In this document: positions 27,601 to 34,566 of the stretch, piece after piece
How positions within the stretch are numbered: the stretch's first letter is position 1
How the letters are laid out: every line of letters begins with the position of its first letter
Assembly (NCBI GenBank): GCA_902780025.1
Contig: CACZDV010000002.1
Coordinates: 62,001 to 126,000, forward strand
Reading direction: 5' to 3'
From: an uncultured Prevotellaceae bacterium
GTDB taxonomy: Bacteria > Bacteroidota > Bacteroidia > Bacteroidales > Bacteroidaceae
DNA length: 64,000 bases
Made by a program: the position numbers and the translations under genes
The notes under the pieces: generated by a model
The model's database searches: none
Told to the model about the DNA's origin: nothing
Seen by the model: only the letters and a program-made list of their open reading frames with translations

Positions 27601-28260
27601 TATTATGGTAATGGCCGACTGCACTACCGGCTGCTCTCTGACGACATGATGAGCACGGTGGGCCAGGAGTACGACATCACCCCGTCGGGTGGTTCGCTCA
27701 GCACCTATGCCTTCCGCGAAGGTGTCTACGTGTTCTATCGTAACGGCCTCTACTACTTCCTTTGGAGTGTCGACGACACGGGTGCCAGCAACTACCACGT
27801 GGCTTACGGCACCAGCACGTCGCCACGCGGCCCCATCAAGGTGGCCAAGGATCCCATCGTCATCATCCAGCGCGCTACCGACAAAATCTACGGTACGGGA
27901 CATAACTCCATCGTCAACATACCCGGAACCGATGAGTGGTACATTGTCTACCACCGTATCAACAAGAACTACCTGAACAACGGCCCAGGCTATCACCGCG
28001 AGGTGTGCATCGACCGTCTGACGTTTGCCGACGACGGTACCATCAATCAGGTGCAGCCCACCCATGAAGGCATCAAGCCAGTTGATGTCAGCAGCTTGAC
28101 AGAGAGCCTCCTGACGGGTATTGAGGAAGTGAAAACCGCCGAAGCCGTCCACCCCGCTGATGATGCCGTCTACGACCTTCAAGGCCGCCGCATCCACGCA
28201 CCACTCAAGAAAGGCTTCTACATTTCTGCAGGACGGAAGGTAGTAAAAACAACGCGCTGA
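24670..28260 (+). CDS. Secreted protein with LamG-like, Ig-like and two GH43 modules
   Basis: 1196 residues from ATG 24670; an upstream frame beginning 24508 crosses the promoter and is rejected. Order: signal peptide (about 1-27); LamG/concanavalin-like domain (about 35-235); atrophied bacterial Ig-like region (about 250-345, ITWESSDEHIITSDG); first GH43 module (about 430-760) with Asp in GGLRDPHILRG, Asp in TIDMDIVYN and Glu in VAVEGGGLF; a short Ser-rich linker; second GH43 module (about 830-1140) with Asp in FHADPEVLF, Asp in DSDVFTDP and Glu in AFREGVYVF; C-terminal tag (YDLQGRRI ... GFYISAGRKV). Both catalytic triads look intact, so it probably releases two linkage types of arabinose or xylose side chains. 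It stands alone, with no SusC/D genes. Confidence 0.85.
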   Translation: MKRKTLTMAIAAMMVTMMSLAGRVCAENTDSVKVTFDFSTLTDQSGQYSGALKGSAMLTAVGHEPVLSLGSKDGYFEFDASVGQLVKTFSDYTISLDVMIPQSTNITTNGNFVWCFSNSSSSGYLFFGAKESRFSITTGNYSSEQRVNPNRALTKGRWMNIVYVQRGNEGRVIIDGKQTAKSTISLKPSGLSGALKNSYLGRSCYSGDAFLKDALMHNFVLCNYAMSDEDIAALQSGIAQLNRETEDEAVRNLIQHFTLGDVSALTRDIALPTTYADVVNITWESSDEHIITSDGHITRPAIGSGTAHAVLTAHFSTSTVSDVLTFEVGVLPVFTDDEALAYESEQLTIGGQTGNLYDQLILPTMAAEGDPVFWKSSDETYLSNDGRVVRFGNDGKQHVTLTATIRRGEKSVQRDFDVYIHQNEPYASYLFVYFPSNDNENIYYALSGDGYSYTPLNQGKRVVSADSCTVMGGLRDPHILRGNDGWFYMAVTDMKCALGWNSNRGLVLMRSRDLIHWSHATVHFPTKYKGTMWAKVTRVWAPQTIWDPDYENADGSHGRYMVYFSLVTEDGSIPYDKVYYCYANDDFTDFIGEPRYFYDRGAATIDMDIVYNESDSLYHAIYKNDATNGIAQVTARRLTPEAGQPDGSQWGNPSGNLQQTTVAVEGGGLFKLINQDQWILMYDCYSSGYYQFCSSSDLQTFTRVKNTTTSGAFTPRHGTVIPLTQAETDALLTAFPANGLKAGITAMTHPAIRQELATITSTAVQIPVQPGTDLTAFDPQFILAAGSTIEPQGPQDFTQGPVTFVCNTAATPQSSSSSRSYKVTAYECGNPVLSDFHADPEVLFSKKTGRFYVYPTTDGYDGWGGYSFDVFSSPDLVHFQNEGTILNLAASGDAPWASGNAWAPCIEEKWMDGQWKYFFYFSAHNATLDKKTLGVAVADAPTGPFKALAQPLFTTTSGGQMIDSDVFTDPVSGQTYLYYGNGRLHYRLLSDDMMSTVGQEYDITPSGGSLSTYAFREGVYVFYRNGLYYFLWSVDDTGASNYHVAYGTSTSPRGPIKVAKDPIVIIQRATDKIYGTGHNSIVNIPGTDEWYIVYHRINKNYLNNGPGYHREVCIDRLTFADDGTINQVQPTHEGIKPVDVSSLTESLLTGIEEVKTAEAVHPADDAVYDLQGRRIHAPLKKGFYISAGRKVVKTTR

Positions 28261-28316
28261 TAATGGTCGGAAAATGACAGATAGACAGTCTTCGTCATAG
28301 AATTCTTGTCTTTTTC

Positions 28317-28347
28317 TTGGAACTTTACAGATAATTTGCTATCTTTG
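28317..28347 (+). promoter_or_regulatory. Promoter of the small lipoprotein gene
   Basis: TTG (28317-28319), 20 bases, TATCTTTG (28340-28347), 25 bases before the start codon. Confidence 0.7.
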
Positions 28348-28372
28348 CAGCCTAACCCTAAACAATAACAGT

Positions 28373-28837
28373 ATGAAGAAACTTTTTGTAGTATTTAGCG
28401 TTGCCGCCTTTATCGCTATGGGTATGGCATCGTGTAAGCAGAAGAGTGAGGCTCCTGCCGCTGAAAACCAGGCAGAGGCCGAACAAGTAGAAACCCAACA
28501 GCCCAATGCTGAGGAGATCATCGCTAAGGCCAAGGCCGAGGGTGCCAACTGGAGCGTAGACGAGTGGAAGGCAAACACGAAGGACATGATGATTGCCATG
28601 AAGCCCGCGCTCATGAAGATTGCCGAGCTGGTTGGGAAGATGGAGAAGGAGCCCGACAAGGTAGCTGACATCATGAAAGAGATGGAAGGCCTTAAGGGAG
28701 AGTACGAGCCCTTAGAGAAGCTGATGAACGAATTCGAGGAAATTGCCAATTCTACCGTGAACGGTAAGACCGTGATGGACGATGAGGCTTGGGGCGACGC
28801 CATGAAGAAAGAGTTGGGTCTGCCCGACGATATGTAA
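28373..28837 (+). CDS. Small acidic helical lipoprotein of unknown function
   Basis: 154 residues. A lipoprotein signal ends MGMASC, followed by an Ala/Glu/Gln-rich linker (about 21-45) and a mostly helical, charged domain with repeated Lys-Met-Glu patterns (KPALMKIAELVGKMEKEPD). I do not recognise a named family. It has its own promoter and a strong terminator, so it is an independent unit. A high proportion of Lys and Glu codons suggests good expression. Confidence 0.75.
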   Translation: MKKLFVVFSVAAFIAMGMASCKQKSEAPAAENQAEAEQVETQQPNAEEIIAKAKAEGANWSVDEWKANTKDMMIAMKPALMKIAELVGKMEKEPDKVADIMKEMEGLKGEYEPLEKLMNEFEEIANSTVNGKTVMDDEAWGDAMKKELGLPDDM

Positions 28838-28863
28838 GTCGCGAAGACATAACAGCAAATAAT

Positions 28864-28895
28864 AACCGCCACGCTTCATTCGAGACGTGGCGGTT
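28864..28895 (+). terminator. Intrinsic terminator after the small lipoprotein gene
   Basis: AACCGCCACG (28864-28873) pairs with CGTGGCGGTT (28886-28895), followed by GTTGTTTTT. Confidence 0.85.
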
Positions 28896-28918
28896 GTTGT
28901 TTTTAGTGCAGACAGCGA

Positions 28919-29977
28919 TTATCTGTTCAGCAGTTTCTTGCCGTTCTTGATGACCACTCCGCGATAGTCGGCACTTACGCGCTGACCAGCGACGTTGTAG
29001 GCAGGAGCGTTGGCATCCAGGTCAGACTTGATGGCGTTGACGCTGGCGGCGTCCTTGCCATTGATGCTAATCAGATAGCAGTTCTTGATCTCCGGAGTCA
29101 TCACGCCTTCCTTATCAACATATTTCTGCAGCTGACCCTCAAACACCACTTCGTCACCTTCCTTCAAAGTGGAGATGGTCTCCTCAGTGAAGCTCTGGTT
29201 GCCAAAGTTCTTACCACGATATACGGTCAGCAACTGTGTGCCACCTTTCTCGTCGGCTATGGTGCAGTTCACATTGCCATAGAGTGAGCCATCGTCCTTG
29301 CGCTGGAAGTCAGGTGCTCCGACGACATAACCCTTCACCTGATATTTCTCACTGGTGGTAGCACCGTCGGCAAGCGCAGCAATAGCCTCAAGAGCCTTTG
29401 CCACATTGATTTCCTGAACCTCTGGAGTCACAGGCGTTTCAGCAGTACCCTTTTTCCAAATCTTGATGGTCTTGATCTGGTCATTATGATTGCTGTTTAC
29501 CTTTATCACATAGATAGTACCTGCAGCTTGATAAGCATCAGCAATGGCATAGAGGTTTGTGCCTTGAGCACCAGTGGTCTCTGTGCTGACAGGAGTCTCC
29601 CCAACATAGATATTCTGCTTAGTGTTTGCAGAAGCGCCACCGTTTCCTTCGACATCTATGCGTTCTACATCGAAACTAAAGGCAGGCAAGGTTAGCATGG
29701 CACCCTGCTTACCAAACAAGAGGTAATGGTCTTTGTCGTGCCAATAATAACCTTCACCCGTAGAACCGGCTACTTTAACAGTATAGCCACCATAGGTGAA
29801 AGATTGTTCATCTACTGTCTTGTTCTTTGAACTGGCAGGGAATCCCCAGACGCTGGCTTTGCTGTCAGCTTCTTCCGTCAGGGTAAAGTCAAGTGTCACC
29901 TCCTGTGCATTGGCATTACCATACACCATTGCCATCAGGGCAACAAATGCGAAGCGTAAAGTTTGTTTCATAAGCAT
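28919..29977 (-). CDS. Secreted protein with OB-fold-like domain and C-terminal tag
   Basis: 352 residues with a signal peptide (about 1-24, ending NANAQ). The first half (about 25-170) is a beta-rich domain. After a Pro/Thr linker, about 185-310 resembles the OB-fold-like domains of Bacteroidetes surface proteins (YQVKGYVVGAPDF, LKEGDEVVFEGQLQKY). The C-terminus has the short tag (YNVAGQRV ... GVVIKNGKKLL) shared with four other secreted proteins here. An ATG at 29971 (MKQTL) is an equally plausible start. No promoter of the usual type is visible upstream. Function unknown. Confidence 0.75.
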   Translation of the reverse strand: MLMKQTLRFAFVALMAMVYGNANAQEVTLDFTLTEEADSKASVWGFPASSKNKTVDEQSFTYGGYTVKVAGSTGEGYYWHDKDHYLLFGKQGAMLTLPAFSFDVERIDVEGNGGASANTKQNIYVGETPVSTETTGAQGTNLYAIADAYQAAGTIYVIKVNSNHNDQIKTIKIWKKGTAETPVTPEVQEINVAKALEAIAALADGATTSEKYQVKGYVVGAPDFQRKDDGSLYGNVNCTIADEKGGTQLLTVYRGKNFGNQSFTEETISTLKEGDEVVFEGQLQKYVDKEGVMTPEIKNCYLISINGKDAASVNAIKSDLDANAPAYNVAGQRVSADYRGVVIKNGKKLLNR

Positions 29978-30013
29978 TTTGTATTTTTAGTTAGTATCAT
30001 CATTTATGAGAGT

Positions 30014-30046
30014 AACAGCCCGCCTACGCAGTGTAAGCGGGCTGTT
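30014..30046 (-). terminator. Hairpin after the sugar isomerase gene
   Basis: AACAGCCCGC (30014-30023) pairs with GCGGGCTGTT (30037-30046), 15 bases past the isomerase stop; no strong T-run follows. Confidence 0.6.
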
Positions 30047-30060
30047 TAGTAGAAGTCTGA

Positions 30061-31557
30061 TTAGCAGAACGGATTCTCGGTGGGATAGTAGTCACCCTTC
30101 GGGAAGTTATAGTCAATCTCCTCGACGGGGATGCCCATGTACTTCAGCACCTCCCACAGGTACTTACCAGCATGCTCGAACATCACGGCAGCGTGGTGCG
30201 GATAGTGCTTCTCGATAAGTACGTGACGATAGAAGCGGCTCATGTTCTTGATACCGAAGATACCGATAGAACCGAACGAGCGGGTAGCCACGGGGATAAT
30301 CTCGCCCTGGGCGATGTAAGCGCGCAGCTTGGTGTCGGCGGTAGACTGCAGACGATAAACTGTAGCCAGACCCGGCTTCAGGTCACCCTCGAGCGTACCG
30401 TTAGTAACCTCAACAGGCAGAGCACGAGCCATAATGCGCTGGAAGCACATCTGGCAGTTGCAGACCTTGCTGCTGGCGGTATTACCGCAGTGGAAGCCCA
30501 TGAAGATTTCCTTCTCGGTATAGCTGTCGCACTCGAACTTCTTGCCCTTGATGCTCTCCTCGTACATATCGGTAGGAACAGAGTTGTTGATGTCGAGCAG
30601 CGTGACGGCATCCTGCGTGATGCAGGTTCCGATGAACTCTGACAGAGCACCATAGATATCCACCTCGCAAGCTACCGGAATACCACGGCCGGTCAGACGG
30701 CTGTTGACGTAGCAGGGAACGAAGCCGAACATCGTCTGGAAGGCAGGCCAGCACTTGTTGGCCATAGCCACGAACTGGCGTGAGCCCTTGTGACCCTCAA
30801 TCCAGTCGGTCAGCGTCAGCTCATACTGGGCGAGTTTCGGCAGTACCGAAGGAATCTTGTTGCCAGTACCCAGCTCGGCAGCCATATCCTTCACGACATC
30901 GTCGATGCGCGGGTCGCCCTGGTGCTTCTGGAAAGCTTCGAGCAGATCGAGCTCAGAGTTCTCCTCGATCTCCACGTCGAGGTCATACAGGGCACGGATA
31001 GGAGCGTTACAAGCCAGGAAGTTGTTGGGACGGGGACCGAAGCTGATAATCTTCAGGTTCTGCAGACCGACGATAGCGCGGGCGATGGGCACGAACTCGT
31101 GAATCATCTCAGCGCACTGGGCAGCGTCGCCCACGGGCTCCTCGGGAATGTAAGCACGGGTCTTACGCAGAGAGAGAGCCTGGCTGGCGTTCAGCATACC
31201 GCAGTAAGCATCGCCACGACCGTCAATGAGGTCGTTCTGAGTTTCCTCAGCAGCAGCGCAGAACATCGTCGGACCCTGGAACCAGTCAGCAATCATGGTC
31301 TCAGAAATCTCAGGACCGAAGTTGCCGAGGTAAACGCACAGGGCGTTACATCCAGCCTTCTTCACGTCCTCAAGAGCCTGCTGAGCGTGGATTTCACTCT
31401 CAACGATACAGATGGGGCACTCATAGATGTCGGCATTGCCAAACTTCTCTACATACTTGGCAATCACTGCCTTACGGCGGTTAACGGCCAATGACTCGGG
31501 GAAACAGTCGCGGCTTACGGCCACGATACCAATCTTAATTACAGGTACGTTTTTCAT
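30061..31557 (-). CDS. L-fucose/L-arabinose isomerase family protein
   Basis: 498 residues from ATG 31557 (MKNVPVIKIGIVAVSRDCFPESLA); a longer frame to 31605 overlaps the promoter box. The three-domain layout of the fucose isomerase family is visible: an N-terminal Rossmann-like region (to about 170), a middle domain, and a C-terminal domain with CEVDIYGALSEF and FMGFHCGNTASSKVC, which place conserved acidic and histidine residues at the metal site. Members interconvert aldoses and ketoses with Mn2+, but this divergent Bacteroidetes subgroup has no settled substrate. Nearby arabinan-degrading enzymes make L-arabinose or a related sugar attractive, by inference only. Confidence 0.78.
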   Translation of the reverse strand: MKNVPVIKIGIVAVSRDCFPESLAVNRRKAVIAKYVEKFGNADIYECPICIVESEIHAQQALEDVKKAGCNALCVYLGNFGPEISETMIADWFQGPTMFCAAAEETQNDLIDGRGDAYCGMLNASQALSLRKTRAYIPEEPVGDAAQCAEMIHEFVPIARAIVGLQNLKIISFGPRPNNFLACNAPIRALYDLDVEIEENSELDLLEAFQKHQGDPRIDDVVKDMAAELGTGNKIPSVLPKLAQYELTLTDWIEGHKGSRQFVAMANKCWPAFQTMFGFVPCYVNSRLTGRGIPVACEVDIYGALSEFIGTCITQDAVTLLDINNSVPTDMYEESIKGKKFECDSYTEKEIFMGFHCGNTASSKVCNCQMCFQRIMARALPVEVTNGTLEGDLKPGLATVYRLQSTADTKLRAYIAQGEIIPVATRSFGSIGIFGIKNMSRFYRHVLIEKHYPHHAAVMFEHAGKYLWEVLKYMGIPVEEIDYNFPKGDYYPTENPFC

Positions 31558-31602
31558 ACTGATAAAATATTTGTAAGTAGTAATGAATTTTGTTTCAAGC
31601 CA

Positions 31603-31634
31603 CAAAATTACTGTTTTCTTGTCAAACCACCAAA
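31603..31634 (-). promoter_or_regulatory. Promoter of the isomerase gene
   Basis: Minus-strand TTTG (31634-31631), 20 bases, TAATTTTG (31610-31603). Confidence 0.75.
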
Positions 31635-31683
31635 TTCTTTAGGAAAAATAACACTTCCCACATATCTTAAATAGTGTGAAAGT

Positions 31684-31715
31684 TTTGGCAGTTACGCAAA
31701 TAAAGCGTACCTTTG
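31684..31715 (+). promoter_or_regulatory. Promoter of tRNA-Leu
   Basis: TTTG (31684-31687), 20 bases, TACCTTTG (31708-31715). No further promoter is seen before the lipoprotein gene at 31864. Confidence 0.8.
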
Positions 31716-31742
31716 CACTGCATTTTTCGAAATGCTGGTCTG

Positions 31743-31828
31743 GCCGCAATGGTGGAATTGGTAGACACGAGGGACTTAAAATCCCTTGACCAGTGATGGT
31801 TGTGCGGGTTCGAGTCCCGCTCGCGGCA
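31743..31828 (+). tRNA. tRNA-Leu (anticodon TAA)
   Basis: 86 bases with a long variable arm. The anticodon stem-loop GGGACTTAAAATCCC presents TAA, the T-arm is GCGGGTTCGAGTCCCGC and the D-region GGTGGAATTGGTAGACAC is typical of tRNA-Leu. The acceptor pairs GCCGCAA with TCGCGGC, with one A-C mismatch at pair 6:67. CCA is not encoded. Confidence 0.93.
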
Positions 31829-31863
31829 CACAGAAATTCATCCTAAAAACGTTTTTACTCAAG

Positions 31864-33543
31864 ATGCTGAAAAATTATTTTGTTCTTTTGTCAGCCGCAG
31901 GACTGCTGCTTCTGACATCATGCTCCGGCAAACTTGGAGCTCTTTCTGCCGACAACTTCACTGTTACCCCGAATCCTCTGGAGACGCAGGCCGGCAAAGT
32001 TCCCGCTACCATTAACGGTACCTTCCCTGAGAAGTATATGAAGAAGAAGGCTGTGGTGACGGTCACTCCTGAGTTGCGCTATGCTGACGGTCAGGTAGCC
32101 AAGGGTCAGAGTGCCACGTTCCAGGGCGAGAAGGTTCAGGGTAATGACCAGACCATATTATATAAGGTGGGTGGTCGCTACAACATCAAGAGTTCCTTCG
32201 ACTATCTCGACTGCAACAAGGCTGATATGTACCTGTCATTCGTGGCTCGTGTAGGCTCTAAGCCTGCTTATATTCCCGCTGTGAAGGTGGCTAACGGCAT
32301 CATCGCTACTTCCGAGCTTTACAAGAATACGCTGAAGTCGGCTCAGGCTGCCATCGCTCCTGATGCCTTCCAGCGCATCAATGCCAAGAAGCAGGAGGCT
32401 GCCATCAAGTTCCTCATCCAGCAGGCCACGTTGCGTCAGAGCGAGCTGAAGAACAACTCTGTCCAGGAGTTCGTCCGTCTGCTTGAGCAAATCAACAACG
32501 ACCGCGAGGGTCTGAAGCTGAACGACGTCGAGGTATCGGCCTACGCTTCACCCGATGGTGGCTACGACCTGAACGACAAGCTGGCCCTGCAGCGCCAGAA
32601 GAACACCCAGCAGTATGTCGAGCAGCAGCTGAAGAAGGCCAAGCTGAGCGACGCTACCGTCGATGCCAAGTACACGGCTGAGGACTGGGACGGTTTCCAG
32701 GAACTGGTGAAGGCTTCGAACATTCAGGACAAGGACGTCATCCTGCGCGTACTGTCTATGTATAAGGATCCCCAGGAGCGTGAGCAGCAGATCAAGAACA
32801 TCTCGGCTGCCTTCCGTGAGCTGGCTGACGGTATCCTGCCCCAGCTGCGCCGTTCGCGCATGATTATCAACTACGAGACCGTGGGCCGCAGCGACGACCA
32901 GATTAAGGACCAGATGAAGGCTGACCCCACCAAGCTCAATGTTGAGGAGCTGCTGTATGCCGCTACGCTGACCGACAACGTCAACGCTAAGGAGGACATC
33001 TACAAGACAACCACTGAGATTTATCCCAACGACGCCCGTGCCTATAACAACATCGCCTCTATGGAGTATGCTGCCGGCAACCTCGAGGCTGCCAAGAAGT
33101 ACATCGAGCAGGCTCAGAAGGCCAGCGCCAACCTGCCCGAGGCTGCTGCTAACTTAGGTCTCATCGCCCTGCAGAATGGCGATATCCAGGCTGCCGAGAA
33201 CTACATCGCCAAGGCTACTGGTGCCAACGGACTGGCTGAAGTGCTGGGTAACCTGAACCTGGCCAAGGGCAACTACGCCCAGGCTGAGCAGGACTTCAAG
33301 GACGTCTACTCGAACAGCGCTGCCCTGGCTCAGATTCTCAACAAGAACTACGCTTCGGCTGCCGTCACCTTGAAGTACGTCAAGAACCCCGATGCCACGA
33401 CCGACTACCTGAAGGCTATCCTGGCTGCCCGCATGGGTAACACCAGCGATGCAGCCCAGGCACTGCGCGCTGCCATCAGCAAGGATTCCAGCTACAGCAA
33501 GTATGCTGCCAATGACTTGGAGCTGAAGAGCGTGGCCAAGTAA
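31864..33543 (+). CDS. Outer membrane lipoprotein with OmpA-like segment and TPR repeats
   Basis: 559 residues from ATG 31864; the frame upstream lies inside tRNA-Leu. The lipoprotein signal ends LLLLTSC. Residues about 30-190 are beta-rich. An OmpA-like stretch (about 218-270, VEVSAYASPDGGYDLNDKLA) is followed by helical TPR-type repeats (about 350-540, ARAYNNIASMEYAAGNLEAA). The codon use is strongly biased towards GCT, AAG and CTG, as in highly expressed genes. This fits a conserved abundant envelope lipoprotein of Bacteroidales, possibly anchoring outer membrane and peptidoglycan. It appears to be co-transcribed with tRNA-Leu and followed by a TlpA-like gene 7 bases later. Confidence 0.8.
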   Translation: MLKNYFVLLSAAGLLLLTSCSGKLGALSADNFTVTPNPLETQAGKVPATINGTFPEKYMKKKAVVTVTPELRYADGQVAKGQSATFQGEKVQGNDQTILYKVGGRYNIKSSFDYLDCNKADMYLSFVARVGSKPAYIPAVKVANGIIATSELYKNTLKSAQAAIAPDAFQRINAKKQEAAIKFLIQQATLRQSELKNNSVQEFVRLLEQINNDREGLKLNDVEVSAYASPDGGYDLNDKLALQRQKNTQQYVEQQLKKAKLSDATVDAKYTAEDWDGFQELVKASNIQDKDVILRVLSMYKDPQEREQQIKNISAAFRELADGILPQLRRSRMIINYETVGRSDDQIKDQMKADPTKLNVEELLYAATLTDNVNAKEDIYKTTTEIYPNDARAYNNIASMEYAAGNLEAAKKYIEQAQKASANLPEAAANLGLIALQNGDIQAAENYIAKATGANGLAEVLGNLNLAKGNYAQAEQDFKDVYSNSAALAQILNKNYASAAVTLKYVKNPDATTDYLKAILAARMGNTSDAAQALRAAISKDSSYSKYAANDLELKSVAK

Positions 33544-33550
33544 ACACCTG

Positions 33551-34555
33551 ATGAAGAAAACATTCGGATACATACTGCTCGCCCTGATTGCAGTCTCTTG
33601 TTCTGACTCTGATGACATTTTCCGTCTGAAAGGCAAGTTCAAGAACTTCAATCAGGGCGAGATTACTATCTTCAGTCAGATGGGGCGCGGCAGCATCGAC
33701 ACCGTCCGACTGGCAGAAGGCAAGTTCACTTACGACCTGCCCCTGCTGCAGCAGGACACCATCGTCCTCTCAGTACTGTTCCCTAACTATTTGGATATTC
33801 CCGTCATTGCCGCTCCGGGTATGTCGCTGAAGATGGAGGGCGACGCCTCCCATCTGCGTGAAGTGACGGTGACGGGTAATGAAGAGAACAACGTGCTGAC
33901 CCAGTTCCGGTTGAATCTGGGCGGACTGGCACCTGCTGAGGCCGCCAAGTCTGCTGAGAAGTTCATCATGGAACACCCTGAGTCGCCCGCCTGTCTCTAC
34001 ATCCTCAATAAGTTTTTCCTGATGAAGGTTGATGCCGACTATGAAAAGGCCGACCGTCTGATGGCATTGATGGTCAAAGCAGCACCCCACCGTCGTCAGC
34101 TGGTGCGCATCCAGAAGGAAATCAGCCAGCTGCGCACAGCCCGTCAGAGCAAGACGCTACCATCGTTCACAGCCGTCACTACTACCGGTAGTCGTGTGGG
34201 CAAGTCCGACCTCTCTGGCGAACTTAACATCGTCAGCATCTGGGCTTCGTGGAACTATGAGTCGCAGAGCATCCAGCGCAACCTCCACATGCAGAAGCGC
34301 AAGTACGGCTCGCGTCTCCAACTGCTCAGTATCTGCGTCGACGGGAATCCTGAGGAGTGTAAGCAGACCATGAAGAACGACTCCATTAACTGGCCCGTTG
34401 TCTGCGATGGCAAGATGTGGCAGACGCCCGCCGTCGGCCAGTTAGGTTTTGCAGGCGTTCCGGACAATATCGTTACCGACCGCAATGGACGCATCCTTGC
34501 CCGTGGACTCTCGCTGGTTGACCTCCAGAAGAAGATAGAAGAGAAACTCAAATAG
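33551..34555 (+). CDS. TlpA/AhpC-like lipoprotein lacking the redox cysteines
   Basis: 334 residues. The lipoprotein signal ends LIAVSC; about 24-120 resembles a DUF4369 domain (FRLKGKFKNFNQGEITIF); about 195-334 is a thioredoxin-like domain (LPSFTAVTTTGSRVG, IVSIWASWNYESQS, GVPDNIVTDRNGRILARG). In active TlpA/ResA proteins WASWNYES would read W-A-x-W-C-x-x-C. Both cysteines are absent, so disulfide exchange at this site is not possible. The cis-proline (GVPDN) remains. The protein may bind a partner or a peptide rather than act as a reductase. It follows the TPR lipoprotein gene directly. Confidence 0.82.
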   Translation: MKKTFGYILLALIAVSCSDSDDIFRLKGKFKNFNQGEITIFSQMGRGSIDTVRLAEGKFTYDLPLLQQDTIVLSVLFPNYLDIPVIAAPGMSLKMEGDASHLREVTVTGNEENNVLTQFRLNLGGLAPAEAAKSAEKFIMEHPESPACLYILNKFFLMKVDADYEKADRLMALMVKAAPHRRQLVRIQKEISQLRTARQSKTLPSFTAVTTTGSRVGKSDLSGELNIVSIWASWNYESQSIQRNLHMQKRKYGSRLQLLSICVDGNPEECKQTMKNDSINWPVVCDGKMWQTPAVGQLGFAGVPDNIVTDRNGRILARGLSLVDLQKKIEEKLK

Positions 34556-34566
34556 TCTTTCACCCC

